Shown one piece after another: positions 11,628 to 27,132 of a DNA stretch of 64,000 nucleotides; position 1 is the stretch's first letter; the number at the start of each line of letters is the position of its first letter. The translations under genes were made by a program, and so were the position numbers. Origin of the DNA: Polytrichum commune (lineage: Eukaryota; Streptophyta; Polytrichopsida; Polytrichales; Polytrichaceae); the NCBI GenBank assembly GCA_950295325.1, contig OX485808.1:15584527-15648526 (forward strand), given 5' to 3'. Under the pieces are notes generated by a model. The model saw only the letters and a list, made by a program, of their open reading frames with translations. It did not search any database and had not been told where the DNA came from.

Positions 11628-12449
11628 TGTCTCAAACTTAGGGGGGTGGTATGTTCTTGAATGAAAACATGCCAACATTTGGTGACAAAGTGATGACACA
11701 TTAGCACCACTTCATTATTTTCAATATCTTGGATCCGTACCTTAGTCTAAACTCCTCATGTCCAATTTTTCATTCCCAATCAAGACGTTGGAATTTTTTT
11801 GATGTTGGATCCTAGTGTAAACCCAAGCTTATATGGTTGCCACAAATCCTTGTCCCAATCAAAATGGCCAGGGATTCGAAGTGCCCACATGAACTCGTTC
11901 ATTATTAACATAAAAATGTAGTGAATTATTTATGATGTATAAATGTTCAAATTTATAAAAAAATGACTATGATAATAACATGAAAACCGTAATTAAATGA
12001 AATTGAATCGAATCGACCCTCAACCTTGTAGGGGCCTTGATTTTACTAGAGCCCCTTCATCCATTCATCCGTGATGGATGAGTTCATATAGACGTCACGA
12101 GCGAATCAAAATCTTCTTCTACTTGGCTCGGCATACGGTAAGTAGCGTATGAAGAGGAGTTGCATGTACGAGAAGCAAAAGGCCTTCCCTCCCTCCCTAA
12201 CCAGGGTTAGAAACTAACCACGGTCCAGCCCCGGAGCCAATGGGAAGGAGTGGCTTTAACCTGGGGTCGGCACCCGACCCATTGATTCTGCACTACTACT
12301 CCCCATCGCACTCCATCTGCACCGCCAATTCACAGCCGAACTTTCCATTCTCTCATCGGATTTGAGGCGACGTCGGTCTCGCGCTCGCCAATGGCTACGA
12401 CTTGGATCTGTGCTCCCGCATTTGTAATTCTGTGACCTCAGTCTTGTGA

Positions 12450-18072
<5,623 letters not shown>

Positions 18073-18692
18073 TTTGAACAGGATCTGCCTATCTAGCCAG
18101 TGCAGATGTAAGTCACTGTAAATATGTAAGAATAACAATCTAGATCTCTGACTTATGCAAAGAAAAGGTTAGGACTCAGTAGAAGAGGTCGCTCTGCATT
18201 ACCTTACAGTATCTTTTTAGTTTATCCTGATTAAATGCAACCTTTATTGCATGGTTGATGTTTGTTGAGAGAAGTGTTGTAACTTCCACAATGTGACTGT
18301 TGGCTTGATGCGACGTGTTTGGTTTGATCTGTCTGTGGTGTTGCACATATACTGTAATTGTATGAACTCTTTAACACATATCGAAGCAGAACACACTCAA
18401 GACTCTTGTAATGGTGTAAAGTCCATTGTTGTTGGTTATTGCGTAATATACATTATAATATTAGCTTATAATATTAACACCCTCTGCCTTGAGAGGGCTC
18501 ATGGAACTACTGCTTTAGATTGCAAAAAACCTATTTGGATTTCATACATATGTCATGATGTCCAAATGCCACAAATTCAAAGGCATTGGCCTCCATATTT
18601 GTTAATGTAAAAAATGATTATGCGACAAGTTACGAACATGCAAGGATCTGAAGTGTTCATTGAAGGCTCTTCTGTCTTAACCCCTATCCCTT

Positions 18693-19030
18693 AAGGTATG
18701 TGGCTGTTATTTGGTTTGATTCTCATGTTCTCCTACTTCTATCAATTACATTTACACAACAATACTCGCATTGTAAATCTATGATGGGAAATCTGCAAAA
18801 ACTGGATTGAAATCAGAAGTCTCCTGAGTTAGTTACGGTCATTGGAAGTGCATGCCTGTTGGTTCTTAATGGGATAATTTGGTCCTCCCAATTGTGTTCA
18901 CCATTGAGTGTAGGAAAGTTATCAGACTCTGACAACACAGTCCAATCACTTTTAGACATGTGTCTTGATCATCTTTGCTCTTTGATACTCACCAAACTAC
19001 ATACCAGATATAAGGTACAAATACCATAAA
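18693..19030 (-). mobile_element. MITE-like element, family H copy 3 (inverted)
   Basis: Begins AAGGTATGTGGCTGTTATTT, the reverse complement of the family right end, and runs through GGAAGTGCATG, CCTCCCAATTGTGTTCA, GACATGTGTCTTGATCATCT and ATACTCACCAAACTACATAC, all inverted relative to copy 2. The far end is eroded. Confidence 0.55.
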
Positions 19031-19266
19031 ATAAGGTTATTACTACTTGTCTCCAATCATTCTATCAACCATTCCTATTGTTCCGTCTTGTGATTGCTGG
19101 CCCAAAGGGTGTGTTGAACATCAAAGTACGTATCACTTGAGATCCATAGCTTTATTTTGACATCCTCATTTCTATGTGTATATTCTTCATTTTACCAAAT
19201 TCTACTTTAGCTCACACGATATTATGTAATAAACATTCATAGAATACTTCCATATAGTTTGTAGAT

Positions 19267-19625
19267 GTTGAGGGAATTAGCAAAATGTAGAGGTAAACGT
19301 AAAGCATATAAGCTTGACGTTAAAGATTATGAATTCATGTTTGCTACTCTTTCGGATGTTGATCTTGCATCGGAAAATGCCTTTGAACAAGAAAGAAAAA
19401 TATCTAAAAGAATGATACGTGATCTTTAAAGCAAGTTATTAGAAGCTCTAGGTGAAGGAGATAAAGTGGTCTACTAAGCAAGCCTAATGGAGAGGCCATA
19501 CGATGAGCTAAAGAATGCTGATCTTAGAAAAATAGATATTTGGGAAAAATTCACGGTGAAATTTTGGGAGGTTGCATGCTCGAGTGGTTGAGCTCGAAAG
19601 AGAATTATGATGCATTATGCTTGAA
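19267..19625 (+). pseudogene. degenerate coding-like stretch, unknown family
   Basis: An ATG frame of 54 codons (MLRELAKCRGKRKAYKLDVK...) is followed, in the same frame, by two further protein-like blocks separated by TAA codons (KLLEALGEGDKVVY, then ASLMERPYDELKNADLRKID). One frame with protein-like composition interrupted by stops suggests a decayed exon or gene fragment. I do not recognise the family, and it could be chance. Confidence 0.25.
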
Positions 19626-19720
19626 CTATTTAGTATTTATTATGCAATATGCAATGTTGCTTGAAAGAGAATAAATTTGATTATAGGGTCCATGAAGCCT
19701 AAGAGTTTGTGTGCCACAAT

Positions 19721-20296
19721 AAGGTAGATGAATCTTAACTAGCTCATTTTCTTAATCAGACCCCTATATTTGATTCATATGTGGTTCGGTGAGGATGAAA
19801 GAGCAAACATCATAAATACACATGTTTAAAAAAAATTGGACTATATTTTTCAAATATTAATATGTACTCTACACTTAATAATGAACACAATTGGGAGGAC
19901 CTACATTACATTATTTAGCGGCTATTAGCCGTTCCATTTTAATAATATTCAGTGATATTGTTTCACATGATTTTTTTATTTTTTATTTTTAATAATTTGA
20001 ATCTACTTACAGACAAACATCCATAAGGTATAATTTTAGCACCCTACATGATATATTCCCAGCCCCACCCAATCTAGTCACTCAGTTGAATAATGTTATG
20101 TATGTATCCAAATAAGAAATCAACATATATGCACTTTTGGTAATTATGACCAAATAAGGTGAGGGCCGATTTTCAATCTGGTTGTTGCATATGTTTCATC
20201 TTAGATCTACTAATGTAACACAAGTTTTGTTGTGTACATCTAGTTAGTGAAAGTTTCAGAACATGAAAAATGAACCAAATAACACCCACATACCTT
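19721..20296 (+). mobile_element. MITE-like element, family H copy 2 (best copy)
   Basis: About 576 bp with inverted ends AAGGTAGATGAATCTTAACT (left) and AAATAACACCCACATACCTT (right). The interior is non-coding. Other copies at 10506, 18693 (inverted), 21080 (inverted, partial) and 39085 (partial) define the family. Confidence 0.6.
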
Positions 20297-20693
20297 CAGG
20301 TATGTAGTCCCAAAGTGGCATGTGATCCTAAATGGGCTCCAACATATAATTGAATATTGAAGTTTGAAATGTAGATATTTGAAAGAAAACCATTTAAGAA
20401 AATCTATGAGCACCACTTCAAGAATTCATAAGATATTCACTTCCATTTGAAAAATAGCAAGACCAATTCTCATGCTTTTCATTTGGATTTGCTAATGTCT
20501 TCATGTAGGTTTTCTTGGATTGTCAAAGCTGTATATTTGTTGGAATGCTGGAAGTGTCCACTTTAGGCACACTTACCTTGATGAGAGTACCTTAATGACT
20601 AGGTCTTTGAGGGGCCCACCTCATTGCACATTTGTGTTGTGGCAGCTCCTTGGTCAACACACATATATGGAATGGAGCCATGTTTGAATCTTA

Positions 20694-20774
20694 CTATAGC
20701 AATCTATCCTTGAGGTCGACATGAGGGGGGTGCGACCAACCCCCTCATCTCATCCTCAAGGTTCATTGCTATAG
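20694..20774. repeat. 81-bp palindrome (hairpin)
   Basis: CTATAGCAATCTATCCTTGA on the left pairs with TCAAGGTTCATTGCTATAG on the right; the arms continue through GACATGAGGGGG and CCCCCTCATCTCATC. About 36-bp arms around a short loop. Confidence 0.7.
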
Positions 20775-21079
20775 GTGGATTTGTTTTCATAGCTGTTGTA
20801 TTTTGGAGTGAAAATGTTTGAGTTTTCGTTTAACATTGTTAACATTTTGAATTTCATGATTTTAGAGTGTATATCAAGTTTAGCGATGACTTTTAAGCAT
20901 ACACTCAGTTCCATACATCACTCTGGTCATCATCGCCATCCTAGAAGATCATGTGTTCGATTCCTCTGACATCCATGTTGTGAACTTGAAATATTGTCTT
21001 GGTATTCTCACATGACCTCACAAATGGGAACCCCAGTGCAATGCCCCCAACTCTTGACGTTGTAAAAAATTGCAAAGCT

Positions 21080-21338
21080 TAGGTATCAAATCGGACCTTC
21101 TTTATATAGCTATGATTATCGGAAGTGCATGTTTGTTGATTTCTAAACTGAATACATAAGTTCTCCCAATGGTGTTCATTATTAAGTGTGCAATCATTAA
21201 TAAAATTTGAAAATATAGTCCAATTTCTTGTAAACATGTGTTCTTATGATATCTGTGCTTTGATCCTCACCGAACCACACACCAATCAAATATAGGGGTC
21301 CGGTAAAGAAACATAATTGAACAACACCCATATACCTT
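21080..21338 (-). mobile_element. MITE-like element, family H copy 4 (inverted, partial)
   Basis: Inverted relative to copy 2: GATCCTCACCGAACCACACA, CCAATCAAATATAGGGGTCC and the end AACACCCATATACCTT at 21338. Confidence 0.5.
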
Positions 21339-21469
21339 AGTGCCACTATTTTCTTTGATACGTTAGACCCGGACAATAGTGTAAAATTTGTCCAAAATTT
21401 TGCTGTCGACCAATAACATCGCTCGATTTTGGAGTTTCTTTGGTCTTGGACCCTAATCTAAACCCACCC

Positions 21470-21488
21470 TTAAACCCTAAACCCTAAG
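21470..21488 (+). promoter_or_regulatory. telo-box-like CCCTAAACCCTAA motif
   Basis: TTAAACCCTAAACCCTAAG directly precedes an ATG at 21489. Telo-boxes (AAACCCTAA) occur in many plant promoters and 5' leaders. Two tandem copies only, so this is a promoter-type motif, not an interstitial telomere array. The ATG opens a 31-codon frame ending at CAT/GTATGA, a possible donor, so it might be the leader exon of the PPR gene; this is speculative. Confidence 0.35.
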
Positions 21489-23615
21489 ATGTCTTGTCGT
21501 TGCAATGGAAGAGGTTCGGAGAGCATTTCTGAAAGAATTTGCACGTGCTCTGCTTCGGAACCTACCATTCAAATCTATCATGTATGAGTCTTCGCATTCG
21601 CAATGAATCCTAGGTCATTTTGTAGAAGAAAATTTGCTTCAGATTGGGTCACCCCGAAAGGGCAAGGAGGATGGGGGATACGCACTGAGAGGATGTTACT
21701 TTGGATGCGCTTGATTTTCTTTAATTCGAGTACGCATGGGTAGAATTTAGTTTCCGGAACTTAGCTTTTCCAACTCCAAGTGGCTCGACATGAATAAGTG
21801 CGGAATGTTGAGGTTCGTTCTCTCTACCCATCCAGAAACTTGACATACATAGAGATGATGGATTAGGGCATTGTTTTTCTTTGCAAACAACAACTTCTGT
21901 GAAGATTATTCACAAATATGTCTATTCTTTATGTGAACCATTTGTGCCAGGAGCAATTCTTTTTCTGTTACTAAATTTTGAGTGAGTCCGATGTCCTCTG
22001 ATCTGTCTTTTTCCCGTTGAATTGCTGAAGCTCGATTATGCTCTTGGCTTGTATGATTAAACCCTCACAATCTGAAGAGCAATGGGATGTATGCCGAAAA
22101 TTTCATCGATGTGCAATTGAATTTACTTATCTGAGAGTAATCTCTTCCGAATTACGTACTCTCAAATCTTCACAAAAATTCCTCAGTTGCCCAAATTCGA
22201 CTGCTGCCCATATGTATCCATTCTTATGTCAAGATTTGTGATGGCCGATGCTCTAAACATGATTCGCAATTGTTTTACTACCTGTAATTTAGATGTCTCA
22301 GGTCCCACTACTCATGTAAATCACGCAATCAATTTTGCCTTAGTAAAGTGAGAACCGATCAGAATTTTTTTTGCAAATTTGAAATTAAAGAATATCATTT
22401 GAACTGGTTTTGGTTTAGGAGATTAGCTCTAACTGAGTGTAAATAGTAAGTTTTAGTCAGCAGCTTTAGCAAATTGACCTGATGCAAAATTATAATGTAG
22501 TTGAGGGTGCGGTGTAATGGCTATGGCTTCTGGGTCAAGCATTTATCATATGAAGATGTCTTTCTTCCTCACATGAATTTGAATACATGTGAGTGAAAAC
22601 ATCTTTTTCCAGAAGTAATGAAATGTGTCAGCTGAGCATCTCTTTGATGAAGGTTCCCACCAGTGTTGGTCTGGTATGTAGGTAAATGCATGGTGTTGAT
22701 AGTCATCATCAATAATGGTATTAAAGAACCTACCCGTGGTTATCAAAATTGTAATACCAGCCAAATATTTGAAATTTGACGTGCATGTTAAGGTGAGAGA
22801 ATCTTTGTATACCTGAGTTATTATTTGGGTCAATATCATACTAAATCATATTGATAGTAGGGCGGTTTTGCCTAGGTATGAAAATTCTTGCATGGCATGA
22901 GACCCAAATGGTATTGAAAACAAAAGTACCATTGAATACCCATACCCTACTGGTATCAAAACATGTGAAATCCACATTATAGATATCCAAATGGTATCCA
23001 AAAAAGTTGTCACCAGAACAACACTGGTTCCTACTCTAACCCAGGTTCAGATCACTTTATGCAATTTTATTGAGATTCCTTGGATCTCAGTATATTTATT
23101 CTGAATCTTTAGTCATTTCATACACAGAGCGTTGTTAAATTATTCTGGAAGTTCTCCTTGATTTGTCAGGGAACCAAATTATAGAACTGGACGTGAGATC
23201 TCTTTCATTATCAGTTCTGATATGATCTCACTTACTGCATTTCATATGTGATGGAGTACTGTTGTGACCTTTTACTACTATTAAATCAACATGTTGGAGG
23301 GGTTACAAAATTTAGGTTAAAATTTTGAAAAATATTCTCATGGGGTCAGCTTGTTAACTTAGATGTTAGTTTCCCTCGCAGGTGCTCAAAGTTTTAATGG
23401 GCTATGATGCAACATGGGGTGCTTACAGTTGAATTGCTTGACTTGATGTTATAATCTGTATTCTTTCACTCTTGGGCCATTCAGTCACATGCTTTGTGCT
23501 TGTCTATATGTTTTTTCAAGCTTGTTTCTCGTCTCTCAAGGACGGTGTGGTTTTGCATGTAATCATACTTGGATGTTTTCTGTTTAGAGCTTTTACATTT
23601 CCACTCTGATGATGA
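21489..23615. other. spacer or 5' region of the PPR gene
   Basis: No exon can be proved. Because the PPR frame has no ATG before its upstream stop, at least one 5' exon is expected here. The best candidate starts at 21489 (MSCRCNGRGSESISER...), but I could not connect it by phase with certainty. Confidence 0.4.
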
Positions 23616-25844
23616 TGGAGCCATGAATGTATCAGGTCATTTATCAAGGATCAAAATGGCGGGATCAGGAGGTTATTTAGTAATGTTGCGGTTTTGCAAG
23701 AGCAGTTGGGAAATGTCAATACATACTCCCACGCTGCTAAAGATACAGTGGTCCCGTTTAGGGGAGCCAGAGCAACAGATGTGCTCCAAATAATAAACAA
23801 GCGTGACACTCCAATAGACTCTCTCACTTATGTCAGATTATTGCAGAGGTGTACTCAAGTAAAGGACATCATGGTGGGGAAGCAAGTTCATAATCAAATA
23901 ATTTTTTGTGGACTAGAGTCAAATATCTATATTGCCAACACCCTGATTAAAATGTATTCACATTGTGGGACAGTGGAGGAGGCGCGCCAAGTATTTGACA
24001 AACTCTACAAGAAAACTATTGTATCTTACAATGCGATGATTGGAGGCTATGCGCAAAATAGCAAGAAAAGGGAGGCATTCTCACTGTATGTTCAGATGCA
24101 GGAGGAAGGCATGCAGCCAAACACGATCACTTATGTCAACATTCTGGCGGCATGTGACACCCCGGCAGCTTTTGAATGGGGAAAGGAAATCCATGCTCAC
24201 ATAATCAAGACTGGAGTACCACTATCTGATGTTAGGTTGGGCAACACCCTTGTGAACATGTATGCAAAATGTGGTAGCCTCGAGAACGCATGGAAGGTTT
24301 TTGATAGCATGGTCAATCGGGACCCCGTTACATGGACTATTATGGTAGGACGCTTTGCTGAAGCTGGCCATGTTAATAGGGCTTTTGAGGTTTTTCTTCA
24401 TATGAAAGCGAAAGGTTTACAGCCAAACAAGAGTGCTTACCTGAGCATATTGAGGGCATGTTGCAGTCCAGGGGCTCTGGAACGAGGCAAGGAGGTTCAT
24501 GACTTCATCAAGGGCACTACATTAGCAACTGATGTTAGTGTGGGAAATGCTCTCATACACATGTACGCGAAATGTGGGAGCATCAAGGATGGACAAGAGG
24601 TTTTTGATGGAATGATCGTGCGAGATGTAATTACATGGAATGCAATGATTGGAGGGTATGGTGAGAATGGTGATAGCGAGAAGGCTTTTGCAGTTTGTTA
24701 TCAGATGCAAAAGGAAGGCCCAGAACCAAACAGGATCACATTCCTCAACCTACTCAATGCATGTGGAGCTTTGGAGCAGGTGAAGGAAGTTCATGCCCAA
24801 GTCATTGAATCTGGTTTGTCATCTGAGACTCGTGTTGGAAATGCCCTTGTTCATATGTATGCGAAGTGTGGGAGCATCAAGGATTCGCAGGAAGTCTTTG
24901 ACAAAATGGTGGTACGAGATGTTATATCCTGGAATGCTATTATTGGGGCGCTTGCACAACATGGTTGTGGAGGAGATGCCTTACAGTACTTTGCAAAAAT
25001 GGAGATGGCAGGGGTCAGGCCGAATGAGGTCACATTTGTTGGTGTCCTCTCAGCATGTAGTCATGCAGGCCTGGTGGATGAAGGCCGGGACTACTTCTCT
25101 TGCATGTCAAAAGATTACGGCATTGTGCCAACCATGGAGCACTTTGGCTGCATGGTTGGTCTTCTTGGTCGTGCAGGGCAACTAGATGAAGCTGAGTGCA
25201 TTATTCAGGATATGCCATTCAATGCAAATGCTTCAGTGTGGGGAGCGTTGCTTGGTGCCTGTAGAGCTCATGGTAATGTAATGGTTGCAGAACGTGCTGC
25301 AGATCAGTGTCTGAAGATTGATCCTATGGATGCCACGACTTATGTGTTGCTTTCGCATATCTATGCCTCTGCTGGTATGTGGGACAATGTAGCAGAATTG
25401 GGGAAGTTGATGATGGAAAGAGGTGTGAAGAAGGAGGCTGAACGAAGCTGGATTGAAGTTGAAAATGAGGTACACAGTTTTGTTGCAGAAGATAGTTCAC
25501 ACCCTGAAATGGAGGTAATATATTCTGAGCTGAAGAAATTAACCAAGGAAATGAGGAGTGCAGGATATTCTTCAGATCTTCAACTTGCGATGCATGATGT
25601 GGATGATCATCAGAAGGACTACGGCACTACGCATCACAGTGAAAAGCTTGCCATTGCTTATGGCCTTATCAAGACATGTCCTCAAACTCCACTTCACATA
25701 TATAAGAATGTTCGTATGGGTAGTGATTCCCACACTGTGACCAAGCTTATCTCAAGAATTGTTGGGCGAGAAATCATTGTGAGGGATGCAGGTTGCTTTC
25801 ATCACTTCAAGGATGGTGCCTGTTCTTGTTGTGATGATTGGTGA
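23616..25844 (+). CDS. PLS-class PPR protein with degenerate DYW domain (5' end unresolved)
   Basis: Organelle-targeted pentatricopeptide-repeat protein of the type that binds a specific RNA site for C-to-U editing. The frame is open from a stop at 23613 to TGA at 25842; the first codons here lack an ATG, so the true exon starts at an acceptor, perhaps near 23636 or 23649. I count about 14 PPR motifs in P-L-S order (for example LGNTLVNMYAKCGSLENAWK), then E1/E2 and a DYW domain. One L motif (NLLNACGALEQVKEVHAQ) is about three residues short. The DYW domain keeps HSEKLAIA (25635) and HHFKDGACSC, but the CxxCH zinc site reads GSDSH (25719-25733), the PG box is lost, and the end is DDW. The first zinc site needed for deamination is thus missing. 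It may act in RNA binding, or with a partner deaminase, or be decaying. Confidence 0.92.
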   Translation, partial: WSHECIRSFIKDQNGGIRRLFSNVAVLQEQLGNVNTYSHAAKDTVVPFRGARATDVLQIINKRDTPIDSLTYVRLLQRCTQVKDIMVGKQVHNQIIFCGLESNIYIANTLIKMYSHCGTVEEARQVFDKLYKKTIVSYNAMIGGYAQNSKKREAFSLYVQMQEEGMQPNTITYVNILAACDTPAAFEWGKEIHAHIIKTGVPLSDVRLGNTLVNMYAKCGSLENAWKVFDSMVNRDPVTWTIMVGRFAEAGHVNRAFEVFLHMKAKGLQPNKSAYLSILRACCSPGALERGKEVHDFIKGTTLATDVSVGNALIHMYAKCGSIKDGQEVFDGMIVRDVITWNAMIGGYGENGDSEKAFAVCYQMQKEGPEPNRITFLNLLNACGALEQVKEVHAQVIESGLSSETRVGNALVHMYAKCGSIKDSQEVFDKMVVRDVISWNAIIGALAQHGCGGDALQYFAKMEMAGVRPNEVTFVGVLSACSHAGLVDEGRDYFSCMSKDYGIVPTMEHFGCMVGLLGRAGQLDEAECIIQDMPFNANASVWGALLGACRAHGNVMVAERAADQCLKIDPMDATTYVLLSHIYASAGMWDNVAELGKLMMERGVKKEAERSWIEVENEVHSFVAEDSSHPEMEVIYSELKKLTKEMRSAGYSSDLQLAMHDVDDHQKDYGTTHHSEKLAIAYGLIKTCPQTPLHIYKNVRMGSDSHTVTKLISRIVGREIIVRDAGCFHHFKDGACSCCDDW

Positions 25845-27132
25845 CAGCCAAACAGTAAGCAGACAATGAGTTCCTTTTCTTTGTTGTGCAAGGAGAGCAC
25901 TTACAAGGAGAAATTGCATTCACTCGGTTGTACCTTCTTATAGAATACTTGGTCACAAATCTAGCACCTAGTTTTCTGGATCTCATTTAATCATTCATTT
26001 TACTATAAAGGTGCCACAAGAAGTCTGGAATACAAAGTGTATTTATCAAATGTTCCAAAAGTTGTATCCCATGTGCTCTAAGTGACCTGAGTGGCTGACT
26101 GTGCGCGCTTGGCAGAAGTGTTTCATATGACTAGGTCTTTAGGGGAGATCTTACGCAAGAAGTTCAGGACATGTCAATAAGTAACATTTTACTGTCTGCA
26201 TGGCACATTTTGAGTTTCGGTGGGGTGCAAAGCTGTGGATGGGAGAGTGGAGTTGTCCTGGTATGTTTACCTATGCATCTTACAGTAGAAAAGCTTACTC
26301 TTGTTCTCAAATTATTAGTGTGTGCCTTCTAAGGGTTTTGTAATGCAAAGTTCAATCTGTCAGTGGTATTCCACCCTGCCTCACAGTTCAGGGTTTATGA
26401 CAAAATTGGACATTGATTTTGAATGTCTTGATGGAAGTCACATGAATACGGAACCTGCAGAATGTCCTTTAAGGCGGATGTGCGGCAGATGTATCAGACT
26501 GTCACTGATTAGTGAGTGGAGAGTTCAACTGTGCTTTATCCCAGCAGTAGCAGCAGTAGCAGAGCCTCTATGTAGAAACTTCTTTAGCTTCTGAAGGGGA
26601 CTGCTGCAAACAATCAACTTGTTTTGATGACGACCAACTCTCAATAAGAACGTAATCACTAAATAATATCATGTTCCACCTGATTTCGGTGCCATAAATG
26701 CAAACTATCCCCTTCTGAGCTGTTAAAGAGTGTCGAACTCAACTCATACTAATCTGACGAAACTGGACTTTAAAAAGTTGCAACCACATGTTTTCTCGTC
26801 CACATCAACCCACCATTATAGCAAGCATATGAAAGCATACATTCGTTACTCACAATCAATTATATCACAAAATTTTCATTCTTTTTGAAACAAGGAGACT
26901 CAAAGGCATTTTACACACAGATGCTGGCCCAGATGGAGGGCAATTCTCTGCCCAAAACATGCCAAGGGGTTTGATTTTTTTTAAAACCAGAACCACACCT
27001 TAGAGCTGTAAAAACAGGATCAGCCACAGATGTAATGCTTCCTGAAATGTCACGATCTCTCAATGAACGCAGAATTCGTCTCTACTTTCTTTATACTTTC
27101 CTAACATAGCCGGTGACATCATATGCATTGAG
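25845..27132. other. spacer between convergent PPR and P450 genes
   Basis: Both neighbours end here, so this holds their two 3' untranslated regions. A CAGCAGTAGCAGCAGTAGCA stretch near 26545 is a small trinucleotide repeat. No gene is seen. Confidence 0.6.

Larger units (their letters stand above)
18073..21488. other. SCPL 3' flank and MITE cluster
   Basis: No gene is supported. The first few hundred bases are probably the SCPL 3' untranslated region and terminator. From about 18690 three family-H elements follow one another with little other sequence between. A 54-codon frame at 19267-19431 is described separately. Confidence 0.6.

Noticed and set aside
18293-18610. 105-codon plus-strand frame after SCPL
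   Set aside because: Lies in the likely 3' untranslated region, has no motif and no conserved-looking composition.
21470-21488. Possible interstitial telomere
   Set aside because: Only two AAACCCTAA units; the same short motif recurs at about 59850 in an intron. This is telo-box scale, not a telomere array.
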